Below the pieces are notes generated by a model. It ran no database searches, was not told where the DNA came from, and worked only from the letters and a program-made list of their open reading frames with translations. Shown in pieces: positions 7,662 through 15,012 of a DNA stretch of 36,511 bases (position 1 is its first letter; every line of letters starts with the position of its first letter). The position numbers and the translations under genes were made by a program. This stretch comes from a bacterium (GTDB lineage Bacteria; Patescibacteriota; Patescibacteriia; UBA9934): assembly GCA_020053275.1 (NCBI GenBank), contig JAGVNL010000028.1, positions 1 through 36,511 of the forward strand. The letters run 5' to 3'.

Positions 7662-9062
7662 ATGCCTAAAGTCATCACCGAGCGCAGCTTTTACAAGTAC
7701 CTCAAATGCCCATCGTGGATTGCCCACGAAGTAAAAGAGGAACAACTCGTGGAAGATTCATTGCGCGTAAAATTGCAGGACGACGGTTTAATTCGTGAGC
7801 GTCAACTCGCCTTATTAGCGAACCGCCCCATAGTCGAGGTCGTTACCGAGGACCAAGACGAAGCCATGATTAAAACCGTGGATCTCATGGCCGAAGGCGT
7901 GCAAACCATTTACCGCCCCGTTCTCGCTCATCACCATTGGATTGCCCGGCCCGACATTCTCGAGCGCGTCGAGGGCAAGTCGACACTCGGCGACTATTAC
8001 TATGTCGCTTGTGACATCAAGCGCTCCCGCCGCCTTAAAGATGAATACTGTTTTCAGGGCTCCTTCTACGCCCTTTTGCTGGCGGAAGTGCAGGGGACTA
8101 CACCGATTCAAGGTTATGTCATGCATCCCGACGGCGTCGTGGAGGGCTACTTGCTCGAAACCTACACCACCAAATTTCACCTCACTATGGATGCCATCGA
8201 GCGCATCCTAAACGGTGAGGAAGAACCGCATTTCCTAACGAGCGATTGCAAGCAGTCGCCCTGGTTTCATGTTTGCAAGCATGGCAGCGCAGCTTGCGAC
8301 GACCTCTCGCGCCTCAATCGCGTTTGGCGGAGCGAGGTCAAAGCAATTGACGAATCTGGTATTCACACCGTTACCGACTTCGCCAAAACCACCAAAGAAT
8401 ATCTAGCCGCCCATGTCAGCGGCATTCCAACCGACCGCCTCGCCTTTTTACAGGAGCAAGCCAAAGCCCTCATTGACGACCGCATCATCACTCTCGGTGC
8501 TGTCGACTTTGATCCCGGGGCTGACGCTCTCATCATTGATGTCGAAAGCGATCCGCTCCGCAATGACTTTCATTACCTAATTGGCGTTCTAGAAGTCCAC
8601 GGCGTCGTTCAGTCATTCCACTCCTTCCTCGCCAAAAAGCCAGATGAAGAGGCGGCTATGTGGCAAGAGTTCTGCGCCTACCTCGCCAGCAAACCAGCCA
8701 TGCCCATCTATCATTACGGTTATTTTGAGGTAGATGTCATAAAAACTTTAGCCGAACGCCACGGCGTCTTTCACGACATGACGCCAGCCATGATTATGCC
8801 ACGCATGGTAGATGTCCTCACAAAACTGCGTGACCGCGTTATTTTCCCACTCTCATTCTACTCACTAAAAGATGTTGCCAAATACCTCGGCTTTCACTGG
8901 CGTACCAGCGAGGCAAGCGGCATGGACTCTATTAGTTGGTACGAAGATTGGCTGCAACACGGCAAACAGGAGGACTTAGAACGCATCGTGCAGTACAATG
9001 AAGACGATGTCCGCGCCACTTGGCACATCGTGGAATGGGCTAGGAGTCAAGGTAAAAAATAA
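7662..9062 (+). CDS. TM0106-family RecB-like nuclease with RNase H-like domain
   Basis: The first half (about residues 1-215) is a PD-(D/E)XK RecB-type nuclease module. ARPDILERVEG and the catalytic core VACDIKRSRR carry the acidic residues and lysine, and YCFQGSFYALLLAEVQG follows. A short helix-hairpin-helix-like linker comes next (ESGIHTVTDFAKTT). The C-terminal part (about 285-465) resembles the RNase_H_2 exonuclease fold, with ALIIDVESDP, YHYGYFEVDVIKTL and a YNEDDVRATW motif. Together these match the TM0106 type of predicted nuclease; its substrate is not known. The ATG at 7662 was chosen because upstream codons do not resemble the family, although the frame is open from 7563. There is no Shine-Dalgarno sequence. 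Confidence 0.88.
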   Translation: MPKVITERSFYKYLKCPSWIAHEVKEEQLVEDSLRVKLQDDGLIRERQLALLANRPIVEVVTEDQDEAMIKTVDLMAEGVQTIYRPVLAHHHWIARPDILERVEGKSTLGDYYYVACDIKRSRRLKDEYCFQGSFYALLLAEVQGTTPIQGYVMHPDGVVEGYLLETYTTKFHLTMDAIERILNGEEEPHFLTSDCKQSPWFHVCKHGSAACDDLSRLNRVWRSEVKAIDESGIHTVTDFAKTTKEYLAAHVSGIPTDRLAFLQEQAKALIDDRIITLGAVDFDPGADALIIDVESDPLRNDFHYLIGVLEVHGVVQSFHSFLAKKPDEEAAMWQEFCAYLASKPAMPIYHYGYFEVDVIKTLAERHGVFHDMTPAMIMPRMVDVLTKLRDRVIFPLSFYSLKDVAKYLGFHWRTSEASGMDSISWYEDWLQHGKQEDLERIVQYNEDDVRATWHIVEWARSQGKK

Positions 9063-9064
9063 AT

Positions 9065-9982
9065 ATGCTCGGTAAATTTCTCTTGCCAAAACCAGGCCCT
9101 CGCAAGTACCAGCCGTGGCACGGCTATCTTGTCCTCGCGGTCATTGCTGTGGCGCTCGTGCTCGGCGTCGTGAATTATTTTGGCGGCCCAAAAACGCCAA
9201 CCAGCACCGTACCCTCCCAAACCTGGCGTGACTTAAACATCGACGCCATCGCCCAGCCTGTCGTGACACCCAACCCCGTAGTGACGCAAGACCCCGCAGT
9301 GACGCCCACACCAGCAATCGTCGAACCAACTCCAACCACTGTCACCGAGCCCGAGCCAAGTCAAAGCTCAGCTTTGACCGCAAACAAAACAACCGAGCTG
9401 AGCTCGGCAAATCTAGCCGTCCCCTTCACCAGCCAAGCGCCAACCGGCGTCTGGGACGCTTTACACGAAGACGCCTGCGAAGAAGCCAGCATTTACATGG
9501 TGCACGAATACTTCGCCGGAGTTTCCGCAATAACTAAGATCGACTCCACCACCGCCGACACAGCCATCATCAGCATCGTGAACTACGGCGAGACCAACTT
9601 TAACTACGGCTTAAGCATCGACGCTAGCCAAATTGCGGCGTTGATCGAAAAATATTACCCAACCTTCCAGGCCACCGTCACTGACAACCCAACCGTCGCT
9701 GACATCAAGGTCGCCATCGACGCTGGCCATCCAGTCATCGTACCAGCCGCTGGCCGCTTGCTCGGCAACCCGAACTTTACAGGTAGTGGCCCCTTGTATC
9801 ACATGCTCGTCATCCGCGGCTACGATGCCACGCACTTCATCACCAACGACCCCGGTACTCGCCTCGGTCAAAACTACAACTACACCCAATCCGTTTTAAT
9901 GACCGCCATCCACGACTGGAATAACGGCGATGTTATGAGTGGTACTCCTCGCATCATCATCATGACGCCAAAATCCCAATAA
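9065..9982 (+). CDS. Membrane-anchored C39-like papain-fold peptidase
   Basis: One transmembrane helix (about residues 19-41) is followed by a Pro/Thr/Val-rich stalk (48-110) with repeated TPNPVVTQDPAVTPTP-like segments, then a peptidase_C39_2-type domain. The catalytic cysteine is Cys138 in HEDACEEAS, the histidine is His246 in YHMLVIRGYD, and TNDPGT (Asn261-Asp262) provides the third residue. The domain would sit outside the cell on the stalk. The family includes cysteine peptidases of unknown substrate; peptidoglycan cross-links or surface proteins are candidates. It starts two bases after the nuclease stop. A weak purine stretch (AAGG) is too far upstream to be a convincing ribosome binding site. 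Confidence 0.88.
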   Translation: MLGKFLLPKPGPRKYQPWHGYLVLAVIAVALVLGVVNYFGGPKTPTSTVPSQTWRDLNIDAIAQPVVTPNPVVTQDPAVTPTPAIVEPTPTTVTEPEPSQSSALTANKTTELSSANLAVPFTSQAPTGVWDALHEDACEEASIYMVHEYFAGVSAITKIDSTTADTAIISIVNYGETNFNYGLSIDASQIAALIEKYYPTFQATVTDNPTVADIKVAIDAGHPVIVPAAGRLLGNPNFTGSGPLYHMLVIRGYDATHFITNDPGTRLGQNYNYTQSVLMTAIHDWNNGDVMSGTPRIIIMTPKSQ

Positions 9983-9995
9983 AAGTTTTGTTTTA

Positions 9996-10031
9996 GTGTC
10001 TACCTCGAGGGTATACGCTCGAGGTAGACAC
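9996..10031 (+). terminator. 36-base inverted repeat between the C39 gene and xseA
   Basis: GTGTCTACCTCGAG (9996-10009) pairs perfectly with 10018-10031 across an eight-base loop. No T-tract follows on either strand. It resembles the palindromes at 3774, 15055 and 19631 in length and in lying just upstream of the next transcription unit. Confidence 0.55.
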
Positions 10032-10052
10032 ACTTATCCACAGCACTAAAGT

Positions 10053-11255
10053 ATGGTCGTACCTGCAATCTCCGTCAGCGACTACCTAGGTCTCATCAAT
10101 CTCGCCTTGGGCACCATTCCCGAGGAGGTTGTAGTTGAAGGCGAAATCGTTGAGTACAAGGTCAGCCAAGGCAAGTGGATCAACTTCGACCTCAAAGATG
10201 AAAAGGCCGACGCCAAAATAAGCTGCTTCGCTACCATCTTTCAGCTCACCACACCACTGGCCAGCGGCATGCGCGTGCAAGCCCGTGGCTACGCCAAAGT
10301 TTTCGAACGCTTCGGCAAACTCTCGTTCAATGTAGAAGAAGTAACGCCAGTGGGGGAGGGCGCACTCCAAAAAGCCTATCAACTCCTCAAGGCCAAGCTC
10401 CAAGCCGAGGGCCTTTTTGACGCACCTCGTAAGCGCGCCATTCCCAGGTTCCCAAACACCATCGGCCTCATTACCTCCCGCGAAGCAGCCGCTTACGGCG
10501 ACTTCCTCCGTATCCTGGGCAATCGTTGGCGTGGCGTCACCGTTATCCACAGCCCAGTTACCGTGCAGGGTAAATCTGCCGTCGCTGAAATCCTCGCCGC
10601 CTTTACCATCTTTAACGCCATGCCAGCCGCCGAGCGCCCAGAAGTCATTGTCCTAACTCGTGGTGGCGGCAGCCTGGAAGACTTGCACGCCTTTAACGAC
10701 GAGCAAGTTGCCCGCGCCGTTTTTGGCAGCGCTGTACCTGTCGTGGTCGGCGTTGGCCACGAGCGCGACGAATCACTCTGCGACTTTGTGGCGGACATCC
10801 GCGCCTCCACCCCGAGCAACGCTGCCGAACGAGTTGTGCCAGACCATCTGGAAATCGAGCGTGCTATAACAGCAGCCATGGATCGTGTCACCATGCAGCT
10901 GGAACGCACCGTCGAGCGCCGCAGTAACAATATCGACTACGCCGTCCGCGTCATCGATCGTTTCATGGCCGACAAAACTCCACAATTAAACAGAATGACG
11001 GAAGTCATAGAACAACGATTTTCTTTTTTACTCAGCACTCGTAACGCTCGCCTCACCTCTGCGGAAAAATTTCTAGCTAGCGTCGACCCCAAACGAGTTC
11101 TCGAGCGCGGCTACTCAATTGTTCGTCACCGTGGTACCGTAATGCGCAACGCTAGCAGTTTAGCAGACGGTGACCTTTTACAGCTGCAATTTGCTCACGG
11201 CGAAATTGCTGCAGTCGCCAAGGCAAGCGGCAAGATTCAAGATAAATTGCTATAA
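10053..11255 (+). CDS. xseA: Exodeoxyribonuclease VII large subunit
   Basis: Catalytic subunit of exonuclease VII, which degrades single-stranded DNA in both directions in the cytoplasm. An OB-fold occupies about residues 1-105 (VVVEGEIVEYKVSQGKWINFDLKD), then the catalytic domain with IGLITSREAAAYGDFL, VIVLTRGGGSLEDLHAFNDEQVARAV and PVVVGVGHERDESLCDFVADIRASTPSNAAE. Coiled-coil helices follow and a short C-terminal segment, VLERGYSIVRH. At 400 residues it is complete but compact. The ATG at 10053 immediately precedes the OB-fold; there is no Shine-Dalgarno sequence. xseB follows with a one-base gap. Confidence 0.97.
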   Translation: MVVPAISVSDYLGLINLALGTIPEEVVVEGEIVEYKVSQGKWINFDLKDEKADAKISCFATIFQLTTPLASGMRVQARGYAKVFERFGKLSFNVEEVTPVGEGALQKAYQLLKAKLQAEGLFDAPRKRAIPRFPNTIGLITSREAAAYGDFLRILGNRWRGVTVIHSPVTVQGKSAVAEILAAFTIFNAMPAAERPEVIVLTRGGGSLEDLHAFNDEQVARAVFGSAVPVVVGVGHERDESLCDFVADIRASTPSNAAERVVPDHLEIERAITAAMDRVTMQLERTVERRSNNIDYAVRVIDRFMADKTPQLNRMTEVIEQRFSFLLSTRNARLTSAEKFLASVDPKRVLERGYSIVRHRGTVMRNASSLADGDLLQLQFAHGEIAAVAKASGKIQDKLL

Positions 11256-11256
11256 T

Positions 11257-11454
11257 ATGAGCAAGAAACCAAACTTCTCCGAAGCCTTTGCCGAACTCGA
11301 AGCCATCACCGAATGGTTTGAGACTGGCGAGGTGGACCTGGACGAAGGCCTCAAAAAATTTGAACGCGGCCTCGAGCTAGCGCAAATTTGCAAAGCCAAG
11401 CTGGCGGATGTTGAAAATAAAGTTATTGAGCTTAAAAAGAAATTTAACGCCTAG
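11257..11454 (+). CDS. xseB: Exodeoxyribonuclease VII small subunit
   Basis: A 65-residue, two-helix protein with the family pattern FSEAFAELEAITEWFETGEVDL and LDEGLKKFERGLELAQICKAKL. It binds XseA. The ATG at 11257 follows the xseA stop by one base. The junction TGCTATAATATG also reads as an extended -10 box, but within an operon this is probably chance. The frame is open upstream to 11170, but that part lies inside xseA in another frame. Confidence 0.95.
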   Translation: MSKKPNFSEAFAELEAITEWFETGEVDLDEGLKKFERGLELAQICKAKLADVENKVIELKKKFNA

Positions 11455-11457
11455 CCT

Positions 11458-11805
11458 ATGAAATTTTTACTCAAGTGGCTCATCAACGCCCTCGCCCTCA
11501 TTGTCATCACCAAACTCGTTGCTGGCTTTCATGTCGACACCTTCTATAGCGCCTTGGTTGCCGCCCTCATCATCGGTCTCCTAAACGCTCTCATTCGTCC
11601 AGTCCTCATTATTCTCACCCTCCCAGTTAGCATAATTACCCTCGGCCTTTTCACCTTCGTCATCAACGCCTTACTAATCTGGTTCACTAGCACCATCGTC
11701 AAAGGTTTTTCGGTCGACGGTTTCTGGCCTGCGCTTTTGGCAGCACTTATCCTCTGGGCGGTCAGCACCATCACCGCCTGGGTCATGCATAGGGAAGAGG
11801 CCTAG
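11458..11805 (+). CDS. Small four-helix membrane protein (phage holin 4_2 / PF04020 family)
   Basis: A protein of 115 residues with four hydrophobic segments. The pattern GLLNALIRPVLIILTLPVSIITLGLFTFVINALLIWF is typical of the PF04020 family. Despite the family name these are chromosomal membrane proteins of unknown function in many bacteria, and nothing here indicates a prophage. It lies in the same run as xseAB and the UMP kinase gene, with gaps of three and four bases. Confidence 0.88.
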   Translation: MKFLLKWLINALALIVITKLVAGFHVDTFYSALVAALIIGLLNALIRPVLIILTLPVSIITLGLFTFVINALLIWFTSTIVKGFSVDGFWPALLAALILWAVSTITAWVMHREEA

Positions 11806-11809
11806 CCTT

Positions 11810-12520
11810 ATGCCGAACATGAAACTCGCCGCCAAGGAACCAATCGTCATCTCGCTCGGTGGCTCCCTCATTGTTCCTGACGGTGGCCCAGACATCCATT
11901 TTCTCACCGCCTTCCGTAAATATATTTTAGAGTTGGTAAAGAGCGGCCATAAAATTGTCATCGTTTGTGGTGGCGGCAAAACAGCCAGGCATTACATCAA
12001 CGCCGCGAACGAGGTCATTCATAACATCGACCCTGAAGATCTGGACTGGTTGGGTATTCACGCCACGCGCCTCAATGCGCATCTACTCCGTACACTTTTT
12101 CGTTCAGTCGCTCATCCGAATGTCATAAAACACCCAATGCGCACGCCTCGTCATTGGCACGAAAAAGTATTAGTCGCCGCTGGTTGGAAACCAGGTTGGA
12201 GCACAGATTATGTTGCTTGCCGCATTGCTGGCCTCCTGAAAGTAAAACATATCATCAACGCCAGTAACATTGAATTCGTTTATACCGCAGACCCTCGCAC
12301 CAACCACGACGCCAAGGCAGTCAAGCAAATGAGTTGGGCTGACTACCGCAAAATGGTTGGCAGCGTTTGGTCGCCAGGTCTCTCCGCACCATTTGACCCA
12401 GTCGCCGCCAAATACTGTTCGGGCCACGATATTTCTGTCGCCATCGTCGACGGCCGCAACCTCGTCAACCTAGAAAAAGTTGTCACTGGCGCCGATTTCA
12501 AAGGCACCTTGCTTTCGTAA
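11810..12520 (+). CDS. pyrH: UMP kinase, archaeal-type amino acid kinase family
   Basis: Phosphorylates UMP to UDP for pyrimidine nucleotide synthesis. The N-terminus VISLGGSLIVPDG is the amino acid kinase phosphate-binding segment. IVIVCGGGKTARHYINAA is the second glycine-rich loop, and VYTADPRTNHDAKAVKQMSW matches the nucleotide-binding end region of UMP kinases. At 236 residues with a GGGKTAR loop it looks closer to the archaeal/CPR form than to the E. coli type. The chain ends GTLLS without extension. GAGG lies 11 bases before the start, a weak ribosome binding site at best. Aspartokinase-like relatives are less likely because of the DPRT motif and length. Confidence 0.88.
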   Translation: MPNMKLAAKEPIVISLGGSLIVPDGGPDIHFLTAFRKYILELVKSGHKIVIVCGGGKTARHYINAANEVIHNIDPEDLDWLGIHATRLNAHLLRTLFRSVAHPNVIKHPMRTPRHWHEKVLVAAGWKPGWSTDYVACRIAGLLKVKHIINASNIEFVYTADPRTNHDAKAVKQMSWADYRKMVGSVWSPGLSAPFDPVAAKYCSGHDISVAIVDGRNLVNLEKVVTGADFKGTLLS

Positions 12521-12530
12521 AAAAACAACG

Positions 12531-12550
12531 CTCCCCCAGTTATGGGGGAG
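12531..12550 (-). terminator. Intrinsic terminator of the small gene at 12585-12860
   Basis: CTCCCCCA (12531-12538) pairs with TGGGGGAG (12543-12550) around a four-base loop. Read on the minus strand, the hairpin is followed within three bases by a T-run, so it is best oriented to end the island 1 transcript. It may also act as a weak barrier for pyrH read-through on the plus strand. Confidence 0.75.
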
Positions 12551-12584
12551 GTGGAGGGGGTCGCAGCGAGCCAGCGGGCTCAGC

Positions 12585-12860
12585 TTATTTTTTCTTCGCT
12601 TGCAGCAGGATGCCGATGGCCGCCTGCACGATTTCACGGATGTCATCAGTCGGCCTCATGACGGTCACCGCATCGATGAAGCCCGTTAGCGCCCGACGAT
12701 CGCGTTCCAGTTTGTCTCCGTCCATCTCGATCACGGCTTTGATGAAAACGGGGTCACCAATGTTGCCATGAACGCTCAGCTGTAACGAGTTGGGCGGCAG
12801 GGTCGTAACCGTCGCCCTACCGTCATGAATTGCCACTGCGAGAATCATCGTTGCTGACAT
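12585..12860 (-). CDS. Island 1 small protein A, unknown function
   Basis: A 91-residue product starting MSATMILAVAIHDGRATVTT. The start is fixed by a strong Shine-Dalgarno sequence, AAGGAGG, seven bases before the ATG at 12860, although the frame is open to 12938. No signal peptide or membrane helix is seen. The chain alternates beta-like and helical segments and ends in a helix, VQAAIGILLQAKKK. I do not recognise a family. The segment VHGNIGDPVFIKAVIEM-DGDKLER faintly resembles VATGNPGLTGIVEYY-ADKLER of gene D (14085-14384), which occupies the same place in the other cassette copy. It shares the upstream element at 12883-12951 with gene D and is the last gene downstream of the promoter at 13533-13561. 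Confidence 0.65.
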   Translation of the reverse strand: MSATMILAVAIHDGRATVTTLPPNSLQLSVHGNIGDPVFIKAVIEMDGDKLERDRRALTGFIDAVTVMRPTDDIREIVQAAIGILLQAKKK

Positions 12861-12882
12861 GGGAACCTCCTTGTGAAATGTA

Positions 12883-12951
12883 GATGCCCTCACAATCCTC
12901 AACGATAATTGCGTTAAAAACTTTGGGGGCACCGGCAACTCTTACGAGCTG
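12883..12951 (-). promoter_or_regulatory. Conserved intergenic element, copy 1 (upstream of gene A)
   Basis: Read on the minus strand it contains box 1, CAGCTCGTAA (12942-12951), as part of an eight-pair hairpin with a GTAA loop; then a small hairpin, AACG-loop-CGTT; then box 2, CGTTGAGGATTGTGAGGG and four more bases (12883-12904). The same order occurs upstream of gene D at 14418-14506, with box 1 identical and box 2 matching at 20 of 22 bases, while the sequence between differs. This points to a structured RNA leader or a recombination site rather than coding sequence. Confidence 0.55.
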
Positions 12952-13002
12952 CCAGTACGGGGCGACGGGGAAGTGCGTTCCCTCATCGCAAGTCGCTGCC
13001 GA

Positions 13003-13476
13003 TCAGCCGAACTGGGCCATGTCGTCATCATCGGCGAGATCGACGGTGATGTAGCTCACATCATCACCATCATCCTCATCGGAGGAACTGACGAGCTCGC
13101 GCCAGTCGGCACCGTGCCACTCGCTGCGCGGGATGTCGAGGCTGATGTCGAGCGCGCTGACCACGGCGTGCTCGTCGAGCAGTCCTGTGGCCAGGGCCTC
13201 GTGCTTGGTGACGATGACGCTGAGGCCTTCGCAAGTCGCCTCGAGGCACAGCAGACCGAGCTGGTCGAGCGTCGGGCTGTCTTCGGTGGTCAGCCAATTG
13301 CCTTCATGGCGATCGATGAAAGCGACAGCGACTGCGCCATGCCTGTTGTCGAAGAGGGTGTAGACAAGCCCATGTTCGGGTTTGGCAATTTCAGCGAACC
13401 GTTGGGCGGCGAACTGAGCGATGGCGGCCTGGGCGGCGGTGGTGGGGGAGAGAGACGGGTCGTGGACGGTGAGCAT
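13003..13476 (-). CDS. Island 1 protein B, unknown function
   Basis: A 157-residue acidic protein. The ATG at 13476 is preceded by GAGGT at eight bases, and a strong promoter lies at 13533-13561. Visible parts are an Ala-rich helix, TTAAQAAIAQFAAQRFAEI (residues ~12-30), a beta-rich middle, a second helical part around LGLLCLEATCEGLSV, and a very acidic tail, SSSDEDDGDD followed by ADDDD. There is no signal peptide. The helix and the order of segments match protein E (14538-14918): TTxAAQAAI and the later LGL segment align, so the two are probably distant paralogs. Acidic tails of this kind occur in DNA mimics and in chaperone-bound proteins, but that is only a thought. The plus-strand frame over the same DNA is a GC-driven shadow. 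Confidence 0.65.
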   Translation of the reverse strand: MLTVHDPSLSPTTAAQAAIAQFAAQRFAEIAKPEHGLVYTLFDNRHGAVAVAFIDRHEGNWLTTEDSPTLDQLGLLCLEATCEGLSVIVTKHEALATGLLDEHAVVSALDISLDIPRSEWHGADWRELVSSSDEDDGDDVSYITVDLADDDDMAQFG

Positions 13477-13532
13477 TGAACGGACCTCGGTGGGGGTTTT
13501 GAGAGGGTGCGGAATCGCAACAACTCGCCATC

Positions 13533-13561
13533 AAGATAGCCCAAAACCTCTCGTTTGTCAA
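13533..13561 (-). promoter_or_regulatory. Sigma70 promoter of genes B-A
   Basis: On the minus strand TTGACA (13556-13561) and TATCTT (13533-13538) are separated by exactly 17 bases. The -35 box lies in the 82-base repeat; the -10 box lies outside it. The inverted repeat GCTAA-CA-TTAGC (plus-strand reading, 13582-13593) is centred about 60 bases upstream of the expected transcription start, a position typical of activator sites. Confidence 0.75.
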
Positions 13562-13635
13562 GCTCACACTCACATTATTCTGCTAACATTAGCCTTTTCA
13601 GTTCAACCCTTAGGGTTGACCAACCCTAAGGGTTG
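13554..13635. repeat. 82-base direct repeat R, copy 1
   Basis: Matches 15005-15086 at 81 of 82 bases. It holds, in minus-strand order, a 32-base palindrome (arms 13621-13635 and 13604-13618, each arm itself a palindrome around one base), the GCTAA/TTAGC inverted repeat, and the -35 box of the promoter of gene B. Confidence 0.95.
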
Positions 13636-13644
13636 AGTTCACAA

Positions 13645-13699
13645 AACCCGTAGCCGGAGCCACGGGTTGTGTGAATTGTGCTCGACCACGAGGTCGAGC
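13645..13699 (-). terminator. 3' hairpins ending gene C transcription
   Basis: Downstream of gene C on the minus strand come GCTCGACC/GGTCGAGC with a four-base loop (13680-13699), then AACCCGT/ACGGGTT (13645-13668) followed by TTTGTG. A small GAGTC/GACTC stem (13710-13723) overlaps the gene C stop. The second hairpin with its short T-run is the likely terminator. Confidence 0.55.
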
Positions 13700-13720
13700 A
13701 ACGGCGGCGAGTCACAGGAC

Positions 13721-14023
13721 TCAGCTCGGTTGCACTCTCGGCACGATGCCGATGGTCAGAATGACCGGCGGCGGGTGGCGTGTCTGCAGGTTCTGGATCT
13801 CCTCAAGGACGATCCGCCGCAGTCCGATACCCTCACCCTTGGCCTGGCGCCAGTGAATCGCCATGATCAGCTCCTGTTGACGGAACTCGACGGCCTCGAG
13901 GCTGCCGCGCACGAAGGCCATCAGCACATCCTCCTCGGCGAAGCCCTGAGGCCTCTGGCCGGAGTTGCTCACCAGCGTCATGAATCTACCTTCGCAAAAC
14001 ATGACATAAAGAATCCAGGGCAT
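13721..14023 (-). CDS. Island 1 protein C, unknown function
   Basis: A 100-residue protein starting MPWILYVMFCEGRFMTLVSN. The start at 14023 is supported by AAGGAG eight bases upstream. A beta-like N-terminal strand and a long central helix (EEDVLMAFVRGSLEAVEFRQQEL) are visible, then a second amphipathic segment and a hydrophobic C-terminal strand, PPVILTIGIV. There is no signal peptide and no recognisable family. It follows gene D by 61 bases on the same strand and has no counterpart in the other cassette copy. Stacked hairpins follow its stop. Confidence 0.6.
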   Translation of the reverse strand: MPWILYVMFCEGRFMTLVSNSGQRPQGFAEEDVLMAFVRGSLEAVEFRQQELIMAIHWRQAKGEGIGLRRIVLEEIQNLQTRHPPPVILTIGIVPRVQPS

Positions 14024-14084
14024 CGTAGTCTCCTTATGGGTTATTGGGGGTGAAAAACTCCTAGAATAACAGCAGCGAATTAGA

Positions 14085-14384
14085 TCAGCTGCCGATAGCT
14101 AACTCATCCCTGACTGTCAGGTAGAAGTCGTCGCCGTCGCGCACAACATCCAGGCCGAGATCGTCTATCGTCGTACCTAGCGTCATGTGGCGGGTAGTAC
14201 AGCCATCATCATACCTGAACCACAACTTAGTCCGCTCAAGCTTATCGGCGACACTAGAGAAGTAGTACTCGACGATTCCGGTCAGTCCCGGATTACCCGT
14301 TGCTACGAAATCTGTGACTACCAACCCCGCCTCTTCAGACGGGATGATGTGCTGAGTGGCAACTACCATCAAATTCTTGTACAT
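14085..14384 (-). CDS. Island 1 protein D, unknown function
   Basis: A 99-residue acidic protein starting MYKNLMVVATQHIIPSEEAG. The start at 14384 has AGAGGT a few bases upstream. Alternating short strands predominate, ending GDDFYLTVRDELAIGS. No family is recognised and there is no signal peptide. Position, upstream element and a weak match around DKLER link it to gene A; the protein similarity is too weak to prove common origin. It lies downstream of E, with the conserved element at 14418-14506 between them. Confidence 0.6.
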   Translation of the reverse strand: MYKNLMVVATQHIIPSEEAGLVVTDFVATGNPGLTGIVEYYFSSVADKLERTKLWFRYDDGCTTRHMTLGTTIDDLGLDVVRDGDDFYLTVRDELAIGS

Positions 14385-14417
14385 GTTGACCTCTGAGTAT
14401 AGTGCAGCGCTGTATGC

Positions 14418-14506
14418 GATGCCCTCGCAATCCTCGACGAGTCAAACTCGTACAAGAACTCTGAGGGTACCACCGGTCGAACTTAATCGACCGGCGTTAC
14501 GAGCTG
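14418..14506 (-). promoter_or_regulatory. Conserved intergenic element, copy 2 (upstream of gene D)
   Basis: On the minus strand it begins with box 1, CAGCTCGTAA (14497-14506). A hairpin CCGGTCGA-loop-TCGACCGG and a hairpin ACGAGT-TTG-ACTCGT follow. It ends with box 2, CGTCGAGGATTGCGAGGG plus four bases (14418-14439). Boxes 1 and 2 match the copy at 12883-12951, and the hairpins differ in sequence but recur in position. Confidence 0.55.
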
Positions 14507-14537
14507 AAAGACGAAACTCTATCAGCTATAGCGACGA

Positions 14538-14918
14538 CTACTCGCCAGCCCAGTCGATGTCGTAGCAGCCGCCGACGAGCCTGCCCATCTGATAGCGTGC
14601 TACGCTGGCTTCAGCGGAGATGTCCCTGACGATCTCACGCATCGTCTCGATGAGGCAGCTGCCGCCAGCCCGCTTTGAGGCAACGAGCCCCAGCGCCGAC
14701 ACGCTGACGCAGCGCTCGTTCTTGCCGACGGGCCAGCGGTCCTGCTCGGCCTCGTTGTAGAACGAGATGGTGGCATCTACCCAGTCACCGTCGAAGTTCA
14801 GGTAGAACATCACGAACGGCAGGCTGCGGTACATCCGCGCGACATACGCTTCGATGGCGGCCTGAGCTGCGTTGGTGGTGAGGGTGTTGTTGATGTTGTG
14901 AGCGACTATCGGGTACAT
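14538..14918 (-). CDS. Island 1 protein E, unknown function
   Basis: A 126-residue protein starting MYPIVAHNINNTLTTNAAQA. The start at 14918 has GAGGT five bases upstream and a consensus promoter at 14984-15012; the frame is open to 14993. It has an N-terminal helix, TTNAAQAAIEAYVARMY, a beta-rich middle (FVMFYLNFDGDWVDATISFY) and a helical stretch, SALGLVASKRAGGSCLIETMREIVRDI. Protein B has the same order, TTxAAQAAI and an aligned LGL segment. No known family, signal peptide or catalytic motif is recognised. Confidence 0.65.
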   Translation of the reverse strand: MYPIVAHNINNTLTTNAAQAAIEAYVARMYRSLPFVMFYLNFDGDWVDATISFYNEAEQDRWPVGKNERCVSVSALGLVASKRAGGSCLIETMREIVRDISAEASVARYQMGRLVGGCYDIDWAGE

Positions 14919-14983
14919 GAAAACCTCGTTTGGGGGGTTGTGGGTGGAAAACTTGAGCGCCGTTAGAGCCTTCTCAAGGTCAA

Positions 14984-15012
14984 ATAATAGCAAAAAAACG
15001 CCTTTTTGTCAA
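14984..15012 (-). promoter_or_regulatory. Consensus sigma70 promoter of genes E-D-C
   Basis: On the minus strand TTGACA (15007-15012) and TATTAT (14984-14989) are spaced by exactly 17 bases. This is the strongest promoter match in the window. The -35 box belongs to repeat R. The transcript would start near 14977, leaving a leader of about 58 bases before gene E. Confidence 0.8.

Noticed and set aside
11248-11256. Extended -10 box TGCTATAAT at the xseA-xseB junction as an internal promoter
   Set aside because: It coincides with the xseA stop codon and lies directly against the xseB start, so transcripts would begin inside xseB; chance is more likely.
11458-11805. Phage holin as sign of a prophage
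   Set aside because: The family is named after phage holins but is common in chromosomes; no other phage gene is nearby.
12973-13479. 168-codon plus-strand frame opposite gene B
   Set aside because: The minus-strand gene has a ribosome binding site and a promoter at 17-base spacing; the plus frame has neither and its sequence looks like reverse reading of an acidic, GC-rich gene.
12883-14506. Integron attC sites and gene cassettes
   Set aside because: Same-strand small genes with conserved intergenic elements suggested an integron, but the outer boxes are not complementary, the GTTRRRY/RYYYAAC pair is missing and no integrase is in the window.
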